Shown here piece by piece: positions 56,708 to 63,462 of a stretch of DNA of 64,000 bases. How positions within the stretch are numbered: position 1 is the first letter of the stretch; every line of letters begins with the position of its first letter. The stretch is from Myxococcales bacterium (GTDB lineage: Bacteria > Myxococcota_A > Bradymonadia > UBA7976 > UBA1532). The stretch spans positions 1-64,000 of the forward strand of contig JACKDN010000036.1 in assembly GCA_020633465.1 (NCBI GenBank), read 5' to 3'. The notes beneath the pieces are model-generated. The model had not been told where the DNA came from. It was given only the letters and a program-made list of their open reading frames with translations, and made no database searches. A program made the position numbers and the translations under genes.

Positions 56708-57183
56708 AGCTGCGCCTGCGCCGCAACAAGACGCGCGCGACGCTGATGCTCACGTCGCTGCTCGACATGTTCACGATCATCCTCATCTTCCTGATCGTCA
56801 GCTTCGAGGCCGAGGACTACGACTTCCGCCTCGCGCCCGATCTCACCCTGCCCGAGAGCTCGGCCCAGTCGCTGTTCAAGCCCGCCGTGAACGTGGCCGT
56901 CAGCCGCGCCGGGGTGCGCGTTCAGCAGGAACTCGTCTACCCTTTCCAGAACGGCGAGGCCGCCGCGACCGACTACACCGACGAGCAGATCCCCGCGGTG
57001 GTCGACGCGTTGGAGAAGGTGCTCGCCGCCCGGCAGTCGCTGGGCGTGGGCGACGAGACCGGCGAGGACATCATCGTGTTCCAGGCCGACCGCGAGCTGC
57101 CGTACCGCACGCTGTACCTGGTGATGCGCTCCGCGCGCCTCGCCGGGTTCAGCAAGTACCGGCTGGCCATCATCAAGGAGTGA
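56704..57183 (+). CDS. ExbD/TolR-like protein with the conserved aspartate
   Basis: The 159-residue protein has a short basic N-terminus (MKLRLRRNKTRATLM) and one membrane helix beginning LTSLLDMFTIILIFLIVSF. The Asp22 is in the register of the proton-carrying Asp of ExbD/TolR. The periplasmic part ends with LPYRTLYLVMRSARLAGFSK, a beta-alpha pattern typical of the family C-terminal domain. It is the only one of the two ExbD-like proteins here with the residue needed for proton coupling. It overlaps its predecessor by four bases and sits seven bases before a small secreted protein. Confidence 0.9.
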   Translation: MKLRLRRNKTRATLMLTSLLDMFTIILIFLIVSFEAEDYDFRLAPDLTLPESSAQSLFKPAVNVAVSRAGVRVQQELVYPFQNGEAAATDYTDEQIPAVVDALEKVLAARQSLGVGDETGEDIIVFQADRELPYRTLYLVMRSARLAGFSKYRLAIIKE

Positions 57184-57190
57184 GGGCGCC

Positions 57191-57610
57191 ATGATCCGCA
57201 TCCCGATCCTCGTCCTCGCCCTCGCCCTCCCCGGCCTGCCCGCCCTCGCCGCGCCGCCCGAGGCCCCCACGGTCGTCGCCCAGCGCGGCCGCACGAAGGC
57301 CCGCCGCAAGCCGAAGCCCGCCCCCAAGCCGGCCGAGCCGCCCGCCGAGGCCGCGCCCACCGCGCCCGCCGAGCCGGCCGCCGACGATCCCGCCGCCACC
57401 GGCCTGCGCCGCTCGAACCGCGTCGAGTTCGACGCCCGTCTCGTCCGCGGTGAGAAGGCCTCGGGCGCCGTCTACCTGTTCCACCGCGCGCCGCGCCGCC
57501 TGCCCGCGCTGGTGAAGCTCGAGCCCGACTACCTCGACCCGATCGTGGTCCCGGTGCTGCGCCGCCCGGCCCAGCCCGAGCCCGAGTCGGCGGCCCCCGC
57601 GACGAAGTGA
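57191..57610 (+). CDS. Small periplasmic protein of the ExbB/ExbD/AgmX locus
   Basis: The 139-residue product has a signal peptide (MIRIPILVLALALPGLPALA), a Lys/Pro/Ala-rich linker (ARRKPKPAPKPAEPPAE), and a compact C-terminal segment RVEFDARLVRGEKASGAVYL. I have the impression that similar short proteins accompany ExbB/ExbD/AgmX genes in Myxococcota, but no function is known to me. Its stop overlaps the next start by four bases, which makes it part of the same motor operon. Confidence 0.75.
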   Translation: MIRIPILVLALALPGLPALAAPPEAPTVVAQRGRTKARRKPKPAPKPAEPPAEAAPTAPAEPAADDPAATGLRRSNRVEFDARLVRGEKASGAVYLFHRAPRRLPALVKLEPDYLDPIVVPVLRRPAQPEPESAAPATK

Positions 57611-58560
57611 GCGCGCCGCTCCCCCTCGGCGCCCGCCGCTGGCTGGCGCGCCGCCCCAAGGGCGCCGGCCTGGGTCGCTACGCCCTCGCCACGTCGCTGC
57701 CCACGGGCGCCACGGCGGCCACCCTGCGCGCGCTCGCCGGCGTCGGCGGCGCGCGCTCGGTGCGCCTCACCGGCGCCGACCAGGGCTACCTGTACGCCGA
57801 GATCCTGCCCGCCGAGACCGCCGCCACCCTGCTCGCGGCCGGCCACGCCGGCCTGCCCGCGCCGGTCGCCGCGCGCCTCGTCGCCAACGCCGCCGCCGCG
57901 CTCGCCGCCCTCGACCGCGCCGGCCACGGGCACCCCGCGCTGGGCCCGGACGACGTCCTGCTGACCTACCAGGGGCATTGCCGCGTGGCGTGCCTCGCGC
58001 CCGGCGCGCTCGCGGGCGCGCGCGCGACCAGCCAGGCCCACGTGCAGGCCCTCGGCGCCCTGCTGCGCCTGCTGCTCACCGGCGACCGCAGCGCGGCCTT
58101 CACCACGCCGCCCCCGCCCCTCGAGGTGGTCGTGCGTCGCGCCGCCGGCACCGATCCGGGCAGCGCCTTCCACCACCCCGGCGAGCTGGGCGCCGCCCTC
58201 GAGGTCTGGCTGCACGCCGATCCCACCGCCGCCGCCTTCGACGAGGCCGCCGCCGCCCAGTGGATCCGCCGCACCTGCGCCGCCCGCTTCGAGCGCTGGC
58301 GCGAGGCCCTGCGCGCGCTGAAGGGCGACGCGCCCGAGGCGGCCGAGCCCCTGCTGGTCGAGCTGCTGAGCGCGACCGCCGCGGACGCCACGGCGCCGCC
58401 GCCGGCCGTCGCGCCGCGGCACGCGCACCCGTCGGCGGCGCCCAGGGCCCGCCTCAGGCCCGCCGACCTCGGCGCCGCCGTCGCGCCACCGCCGCCGAAG
58501 CTCGGCGCCGCCGCCCTCCGCCGCGCCACCCTCCGCCGCGCCGCCCCCGCCGCCGCGCCG
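57607..58560 (+). CDS. Pseudokinase N-terminal part of the AgmX-type gene, broken by a frameshift
   Basis: From the GTG at 57607 the frame encodes a Ser/Thr-kinase-like fold without a working active site. The hinge-type segment GYLYAEILPAETAATLL and helix NAAAALAALDRAGH are followed by GHPALGPDDVLLTYQGHCRV where HRDxKPxN should stand, and by LAPGAL where DFG should stand. Then come HVQALGALLRLLLTG, the LGVLLYELLTG-like helix, and PPPLEVVVRRAAGTDPG. No VAIK-type lysine is evident. Coding character continues into an Ala/Pro/Arg linker and then leaves this frame somewhere in 58440-58640; the AgmX part is in the next frame. The intact gene would probably be one protein to 60127. Confidence 0.68.
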
Positions 58561-58804
58561 CCGCCGCCGCGCCGCCGCCCGCCACGGCGCCGCCCGCCAG
58601 GCCAGCCCCCACCGAGGGCGGCCCGCCCCCACCCTCGCGAAGTCGCCGCCCGCCGAGCGGCTCGAGGCGCCCCGGCCCGCGCCGTCCGCGGACCCCGAGC
58701 CGGTCGTCCCCGACGCGCCCTCCGCCCGCTTCGAGGCCGGCCTGCGCCTCGAGGACGACGCCGACGACGATCGCGTCCTGCTGCCCGACCTGAGCCTCGA
58801 CGAC

Positions 58805-60127
58805 GTGCTCGACGCCCTCGCCGGCGGCGGCGCCAGCGGCGATCCCACCTCGGCCCCGGTCGCCGAGATCGTCCGCTGCGTGGGCGACGTGGTGGTCGCC
58901 TCGAGCGTGCTGCACGCGGGCGAGCGCTTCCGCGACGCCGCCGGCCTGGTGCGCGTGCGCATGACCGCCGATCAGGCCGTCCTTCACCTCGCCCCCGCGA
59001 CGCACGGCGTGCTGCACCACGCGCTGGGCGGCGACGAGCCCCTCGAGCCCGGCAAGCCCGCCGCGATCGAGCTCGGCGCGCGCGCCGAGATCACCGCCGA
59101 CGGCATCACCTGGCGCCTCCGCGTCGACCGCGCGGCCCGCGCCGCCGGGCGCGCGACGGGCGTGAAGCGCCCCTGGCCGCTGTACCTGGGCAGCGTGGGC
59201 GTCGCGGTCGGCCTGCACCTGCTGTTCTTCCTCGGCGTCATCTCGCTCGACCAGTTCGGCGTGCAGTTCACGGTCGACCGCCCGGCCGAGTCCGAGCGCT
59301 TCGCCGAGCTGCGCCCCCCCAGCGAGCTGCCCGACCGCAAGCCCGAGCCGCCGAAGCCGAAGCCGAAGCCCGAGCCGAAGCCGCCGCCCCCGAAGAAGCG
59401 CGCCGAGCCGACACCGCAGCCGCCCCCCGATCCCACCGAGGCGCGGCCCGAGATCCCCGAGCGCATCAACCGCAAGCTGCAGCAGCGCGTGACCAAGAGC
59501 CGCAAGCGGGGCGAGGACGCCGCGGCCGCGCTGATGCGCCAGCTCGAGACCGCGGGCGCCGGCGCCAAGGGCGCGGGCGACGACCTCAAGGAGGTCATGA
59601 AGGGCATGGACGCCGTCGAGGGCAAGCCGGGCAGCGGCGCGCTCGAGGTGGCCAGCGCCATGGGCGACGCGCCCGGCGCCGATCTGAAGGTCGGCGGCGG
59701 CGGCGGCGACGCGCTCGACACGCTGGGCGGGGACGCGGTGAAGGCCACCGGCGCCGGCCGGCTGAAAGGCACCCGCAAGCCGAAGGGCGTGCGCGGCAAG
59801 GTCAGCAGCGTCCGCGCGCTGACCAAGGTGGGCTGCGACATCGACAAGGGCGCCGTGCGCCGCGCGGTCGAGGCCAACGTCGGGCGCATCCAGGGCTGCT
59901 ACGAGAACGCGCTGGGCAAGAACGCCAGCCTCAGCGGCAAGCTGACCCTCGAGTGGCAGATCGACGCGCAGGGCCGCGCGACGGGCACCCGCGTGCGGGT
60001 GTCGACGCTGGGGGATCCCAGCGTCGCGAGCTGCGTCATCGGCGTGATCAAGAAGACGAAGTTCCCGCCGTGGACCGGCGGCGTGTGCCCGATCAGCTAC
60101 CCCTTCGTCTTCAGCCAGAGCCGCTGA
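58805..60127 (+). CDS. AgmX/PglI-type TonB-like protein
   Basis: The 440-residue reading from the GTG at 58805 begins with a cytosolic beta-rich domain (about 1-115). A membrane helix follows at about 124-146 (PLYLGSVGVAVGLHLLFFLG), then a Pro/Lys-rich periplasmic spacer (PPKPKPKPEPKPPPPKK), a Gly-rich helical stretch and the AgmX/PglI C-terminal domain (about 343-438: VRRAVEANVGRIQGCYENAL, KLTLEWQIDAQGRATG, ISYPFVF). That domain is the TonB-C-like tip that carries force to outer-membrane partners. The same frame stays open upstream to about 58440 (VVPDAPSARFEAGLRLEDDA), so the true start is likely the pseudokinase gene. AgmX drives gliding in Myxococcus; other motor roles are equally possible. 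Confidence 0.85.
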   Translation: MLDALAGGGASGDPTSAPVAEIVRCVGDVVVASSVLHAGERFRDAAGLVRVRMTADQAVLHLAPATHGVLHHALGGDEPLEPGKPAAIELGARAEITADGITWRLRVDRAARAAGRATGVKRPWPLYLGSVGVAVGLHLLFFLGVISLDQFGVQFTVDRPAESERFAELRPPSELPDRKPEPPKPKPKPEPKPPPPKKRAEPTPQPPPDPTEARPEIPERINRKLQQRVTKSRKRGEDAAAALMRQLETAGAGAKGAGDDLKEVMKGMDAVEGKPGSGALEVASAMGDAPGADLKVGGGGGDALDTLGGDAVKATGAGRLKGTRKPKGVRGKVSSVRALTKVGCDIDKGAVRRAVEANVGRIQGCYENALGKNASLSGKLTLEWQIDAQGRATGTRVRVSTLGDPSVASCVIGVIKKTKFPPWTGGVCPISYPFVFSQSR

Positions 60128-60130
60128 CTG

Positions 60131-60292
60131 GAGCCTGTTCCCCATTCGGGGCGCTTCGCGGTGCACGCCCCCGAATGCTCGGCTCGGCGTTGCGAAAGCA
60201 AGGCGATACCGTCGGGTATCGTCATGCTTCCGCGCCTGGATCCGAGCTTTCGGTGACGCACCCCGCTCGACCCCTCTATGAGGAACAGGCTC
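60131..60292. repeat. Highly structured palindromic element with 11-bp terminal inverted repeats
   Basis: GAGCCTGTTCC at 60131-60141 is repeated in inverse at 60282-60292. Between them lie a hairpin CCCC-ATTC-GGGG at 60140-60151, the pair ATTCGGGG and CCCCGAAT, a long stem with loop GTCG around 60192-60233 whose core is CGATACC/GGTATCG, and CCTC-TAT-GAGG near the right end. The element fills the gap between convergent genes and runs into the 3' end of the HAD phosphatase gene. It resembles a REP or MITE-type element or a bidirectional terminator; copy number in the genome would tell which. Confidence 0.6.
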
Positions 60293-60890
60293 TGAGCAGG
60301 TAACCCACGCCGGCGCTCTCGAGCAGCGGCAGGTCCCACTTCGAGTCGCCCAGCGCGACCGCCGGCGCAGGGAAGCCCAACTCGCGCCACGCCGCCACCT
60401 TGCCTTCGCCGACGGTCACCGGCTCGGTGAACACCCCCGGGGTGGCGCCCGGCGTCTCGATGGCCAGGATCTTCGCGCCCTGCAGGCCCACGATCTCCGC
60501 GCCGACCTCGGCGGCCAGGCGCGGGGACGCGCTCACGATCCACACCTCGACCCCCCGCTCGATACACGCGCGCAGCGCCGACACCAGGTGGTCGCGGGGG
60601 CGCAGGCGGGGGGCCAGGAAGCGCGCCAGCGCCGCCCGCAGCGGCGCCCGCCCCCGCAGCGCCTCGGCGGCCTCGCGACAGCCCCCCTCGTAGTCGGTCT
60701 CCATGCGCCGCAGGTAGGCGGCGACGTCGTAGGTCGGCTCGAGCTCCGCGCCCACCCAGCGCACGCTGTCGTCGCCCACGTCGCCGGCCCACAGGGTGCC
60801 GTCGGCGTCCGTCGCGACGCGGTCGCCCGGGCGGAGGGCGTCGAGGGCCGCGTCGACCTCGCTGGGCAGAGGATCTCGGATGATCTGCAT
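60276..60890 (-). CDS. HAD-superfamily phosphatase (phosphoserine phosphatase-like)
   Basis: The 204-residue enzyme has the HAD motifs: I, D28-A-D30-G-T in VATDADGTLW; II, IVSASPRLAAEV; and IV, GDSKWDLPLL. The Lys of motif III is in GEGKVAAW. Cap segment LEPTYDVAAYLRRMETDYEG is helical as in the IB subfamily of phosphoserine and related phosphatases. The substrate is not set by sequence. The last residues (LLRACSS) are encoded by the end of the palindromic element, so the natural C-terminus may have been altered by its insertion. It starts at the ATG at 60890. Confidence 0.88.
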   Translation of the reverse strand: MQIIRDPLPSEVDAALDALRPGDRVATDADGTLWAGDVGDDSVRWVGAELEPTYDVAAYLRRMETDYEGGCREAAEALRGRAPLRAALARFLAPRLRPRDHLVSALRACIERGVEVWIVSASPRLAAEVGAEIVGLQGAKILAIETPGATPGVFTEPVTVGEGKVAAWRELGFPAPAVALGDSKWDLPLLESAGVGYLLRACSS

Positions 60891-60943
60891 GCGCGCAGTC
60901 TGCGCGGTGCCGCGCGCCTTTGTCGACCACCCGTCGACAGTGC

Positions 60944-60949
60944 TTGACC
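60944..60949 (+). promoter_or_regulatory. Candidate -35 element (TTGACC) of the porin operon
   Basis: TTGACC lies 68 bases upstream of the porin ATG, and a weak -10 (CACAAC) follows at the normal 17-base distance, ahead of the Fur-box-like site. The fit is modest. Confidence 0.3.
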
Positions 60950-60982
60950 TCACGCCCGATTCAGGGCACAACGGGCCCGGCT

Positions 60983-61001
60983 GCAACTGAAAGTCATTAT
61001 C
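60983..61001 (+). promoter_or_regulatory. Fur-box-like operator upstream of the porin gene
   Basis: GCAACTGAAAGTCATTATC matches the 19-base Fur consensus GATAATGATAATCATTATC at 14 positions by hand alignment, with the last eight (TCATTATC) perfect. It stands in an AT-rich patch that contrasts with its GC-rich surroundings, just before the ribosome site (AAGGAG at 61005-61010) of the porin gene. Repression of the porin, FMN-binding and membrane-protein operon when iron is plentiful is the natural prediction. Confidence 0.6.
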
Positions 61002-61016
61002 ATAAAGGAGCCCGAG

Positions 61017-62297
61017 ATGAACCGCTTGTTGGGCACCGCTCTCCTCGGCGCCGCCACCCTGCTGCCCGTCACCGCCCTCGCCCAGGCGGGCGATCCCGCC
61101 CTCGAGGCCAAGGTCGACGCGCTCGCCACCGAGCTGAACCTGCTGAAGGAGAGCCTGCACGTGCCCGAGGACGAGGCCCGCCGCAGCTACTTCGGCATGG
61201 GCCCCGCCGCCTCGAAGGTCTACGAGCACGACGGCCTGTCCCTCGGCGGCTACGGTGAGTTCTACTTCGGCCACTTCCTCGGCGACGCCGAGAAGGGCGA
61301 GCGGGGCGCCCACCGCGGCGACATCTACCGGCTGATCACCTACCTCGGCTACAAGTTCAGCGATCTCGTGGTGTTCAACGCCGAGGTCGAGTTCGAGCAC
61401 GCCACCACGGGCACCAACGTCGAGAACGGCGAGTCGGGCGAGGTGGCGGTCGAGTTCCTGTACCTCGACCTGCTGCTGCACCAGGCCCTCAACCTGCGCA
61501 GCGGCCTGATGCTGATGCCCATGGGCATCGTCAACGAGATGCACGAGCCCATCACCTACCGCGGCAACCTGCGCCCGGCCGTCGAGCAGCGGGTGCTGCC
61601 GTCGACCTGGCGCGAGGCCGGCGTGGGCCTGTACGGCGAGCCCGTCGAGGGCCTCGGCTACAAGCTCTACCTGGTCAGCGGCCTGTCCGCGAAGGGCTTC
61701 GGCGCGCGCGGCGTCCGCGGCGGCCGGCAGGGCGGCAACCACTTCGTCTGGGAGGACAAGGGCGTCGTCGCGCGGGTCGACTACCGGAGCGAGATGGTCG
61801 ACGTCGGCGCCTCGGTCTACTACGGCGGCGCCGACCAGGATCCGACCGAGTCGGCCGAGGTCAGCGCGCTGATCTACGAGGCCCACGCCATCGTCCGCTA
61901 CGCCAACCTCGAGCTGCGCGGCCTGTTCGCCGAGTCGCGCATCGACGGCGCCGAGGACGTCGGCGCCGTTCAGGGCAGCGCCGATCCCGTCGCCGTGCCC
62001 GAGGCCTCGCGCGGCTGGTACGCCGAGGTCAGCTACGACCTCTGGCCGCACGTCGGGCAGAACGAGATGTTCGCGCTGCGGCCCTTCGCCCGCTTCGAGC
62101 AGATGAACCTGAACGCCGAGATGCCCGCGGGCTTCGAAGCCAACGACGCCCTCGACACCACCGAGATCATCGGCGGCGTCGAGTTCCAGCCGCACCCGGA
62201 CGTCGTGTTCAAGCTCGAGTACGCCCGCCTGACCACCGCCGAGGACGACGCCGACCCCCGCCAGGAGATCCGCTTCGGCGGCGGCTTCATCTTCTGA
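61017..62297 (+). CDS. Outer-membrane porin, OprP/OprO-like
   Basis: The 426-residue protein has a signal (MNRLLGTALLGAATLLPVTALA), a short coiled coil (LEAKVDALATELNLLKES) and then a barrel with many amphipathic strands (SLGGYGEFYFGHFL, VVFNAEVEFEHAT, FALRPFARFEQMNLNAEM, VVFKLEYARLTTAE), ending in GGGFIF. Its size and coiled-coil start resemble the phosphate-selective porin O/P type, though no anion-binding loop residues can be named. The Fur-box-like site suggests a role in metal or siderophore passage. An FMN-binding protein gene follows 73 bases later. Confidence 0.8.
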   Translation: MNRLLGTALLGAATLLPVTALAQAGDPALEAKVDALATELNLLKESLHVPEDEARRSYFGMGPAASKVYEHDGLSLGGYGEFYFGHFLGDAEKGERGAHRGDIYRLITYLGYKFSDLVVFNAEVEFEHATTGTNVENGESGEVAVEFLYLDLLLHQALNLRSGLMLMPMGIVNEMHEPITYRGNLRPAVEQRVLPSTWREAGVGLYGEPVEGLGYKLYLVSGLSAKGFGARGVRGGRQGGNHFVWEDKGVVARVDYRSEMVDVGASVYYGGADQDPTESAEVSALIYEAHAIVRYANLELRGLFAESRIDGAEDVGAVQGSADPVAVPEASRGWYAEVSYDLWPHVGQNEMFALRPFARFEQMNLNAEMPAGFEANDALDTTEIIGGVEFQPHPDVVFKLEYARLTTAEDDADPRQEIRFGGGFIF

Positions 62298-62370
62298 CGT
62301 CGCCGACCGACGACCCACCGCGCTTGCCCTGGCGCGCACGATCCGTATCTTGGGCAGGCTGGAGGTGCAG

Positions 62371-62946
62371 ATGAATGTCCATTTCAAAATGGTCGCCGGG
62401 CTGAGCACGCTGTCTCTGGCCGCCCTGCTGCTGCTGGCGGCCCCGGCGACGGCCGAGGTGTTCCACTCGAAGCAGAGCGCGTTCGCGGCCGCCTTCCCCG
62501 CGGGCGCCGACGTCGAGCAGGTCAACGTCTTCCTCAGCGACGAGGACGCCGCCTGGATCAAGTCGCACGCGGGCGTCGAGTGGCCCGGCCGCCTGGCCAA
62601 CGTCTACGTGGCCCGCAAGGACGGCGAGCCCGTCGCCTACGGCTACTTCGACACCCACAAGGTGCGCACGCTGGACGAGACGGTGCTGCTGGTCGTGCGG
62701 CCCGACGGGCACCTCGAGCAGGTGGTGCAGGTGGCCTTCCACGAGCCCGCCGAGTACCGCGCGCCCGGCCGCTGGCTGGCCCAGTTCCGCGACCGCGCCC
62801 TCGACCCGAAGCTGTCGCTGAAGGCCGACATCGACGGCCTCAGCGGCGCCACCCTGACCGCGCGCGCACTCACCGCCAGCGTGCGCGCGGTGCTCGCGCT
62901 GCACCAGCGCAAGTTCGGCGCCTCCCCGGGCGACACCAAGGGCTGA
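62371..62946 (+). CDS. Periplasmic FMN-binding domain protein
   Basis: The 191-residue protein has a signal (MNVHFKMVAGLSTLSLAALL and onward, to about residue 29) and GGAGGT four bases before the ATG. Its C-terminal region has DGLSGATLTARAL, the S-G-A-T-x-T motif to which FMN is attached by an ApbE-type transferase in NqrC, RnfG and related flavoproteins. The rest is a compact alpha-beta domain with VLLVVRPDGHLEQVVQVAFH. It likely carries electrons in the periplasm; whether it reduces ferric iron is inference from the Fur-box and neighbours. The stop overlaps the next start by one base (TGATG). Confidence 0.87.
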   Translation: MNVHFKMVAGLSTLSLAALLLLAAPATAEVFHSKQSAFAAAFPAGADVEQVNVFLSDEDAAWIKSHAGVEWPGRLANVYVARKDGEPVAYGYFDTHKVRTLDETVLLVVRPDGHLEQVVQVAFHEPAEYRAPGRWLAQFRDRALDPKLSLKADIDGLSGATLTARALTASVRAVLALHQRKFGASPGDTKG

Positions 62947-63461
62947 TGCGCTTCGTCGTCACCGGTGAGTGGAGCCGGAACACCCTGCTTCGCCTCATCG
63001 TGGCGATGTTCCTGGTGTTCGTGCTGCTCTTCGTCGTCAGCAGCGCGATGCTGTTCTTCACCCGCATGAGCCTCGACCCCGCCAAGGTGGTCGAGTACTT
63101 CCTGGGCGAGCCGCACCTCGAGTTCGGCCGCCCGCCGCGCCCCTACAAGGCCCTTGTCGAGACCAGCCACATGCACCTGTTCGCCATGGGCATGCTGGTG
63201 ATGGTGCTGACGCACCTGCTGCTGTTCGTGCCGATCAAGCCGGCTTTGAAGGGCTGGCTGGTGCTGGTGTCCTTCGCCGCGGCCCTGCTCGACGAGCTGA
63301 GCAACTGGCTGGTGCGCTTCGCCTCGCCGGCCTTCGCCTGGCTGAAGATCGGCAGCTTCGTGGTGATGGAGGTGTCGCTGTCGCTGCTGGTGATCGTGCT
63401 GGCGGTGTACGTCGCGCGGCCGGGCCGCAACGCCTACAAGGACACCCAGCCCAAGGGCTGA
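62946..63461 (+). CDS. Four-helix membrane protein with histidine pairs
   Basis: The 171-residue protein has about four membrane helices (LIVAMFLVFVLLFVVSSAML, LFAMGMLVMVLTHLLLFVPI, LVLVSFAAALLDELSNWL, VMEVSLSLLVIVLAVYV). The second opens with H-M-H in TSHMHLFAM and has a third His in VLTHLLLF, spaced for heme or metal binding on the periplasmic side. I do not recognise a named family. It probably accepts or donates electrons with the preceding flavoprotein. Its stop is one base from the stop of the convergent gene. Confidence 0.78.
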   Translation: MRFVVTGEWSRNTLLRLIVAMFLVFVLLFVVSSAMLFFTRMSLDPAKVVEYFLGEPHLEFGRPPRPYKALVETSHMHLFAMGMLVMVLTHLLLFVPIKPALKGWLVLVSFAAALLDELSNWLVRFASPAFAWLKIGSFVVMEVSLSLLVIVLAVYVARPGRNAYKDTQPKG

Positions 63462-63462
63462 C

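Noticed and set aside
58564..60303. Continuation of the pseudokinase frame to 60303.
   Set aside because: Beyond about 58600 it is Arg/Pro/Gly-rich with poor third-position GC, while the AgmX domain is clearly in another frame.
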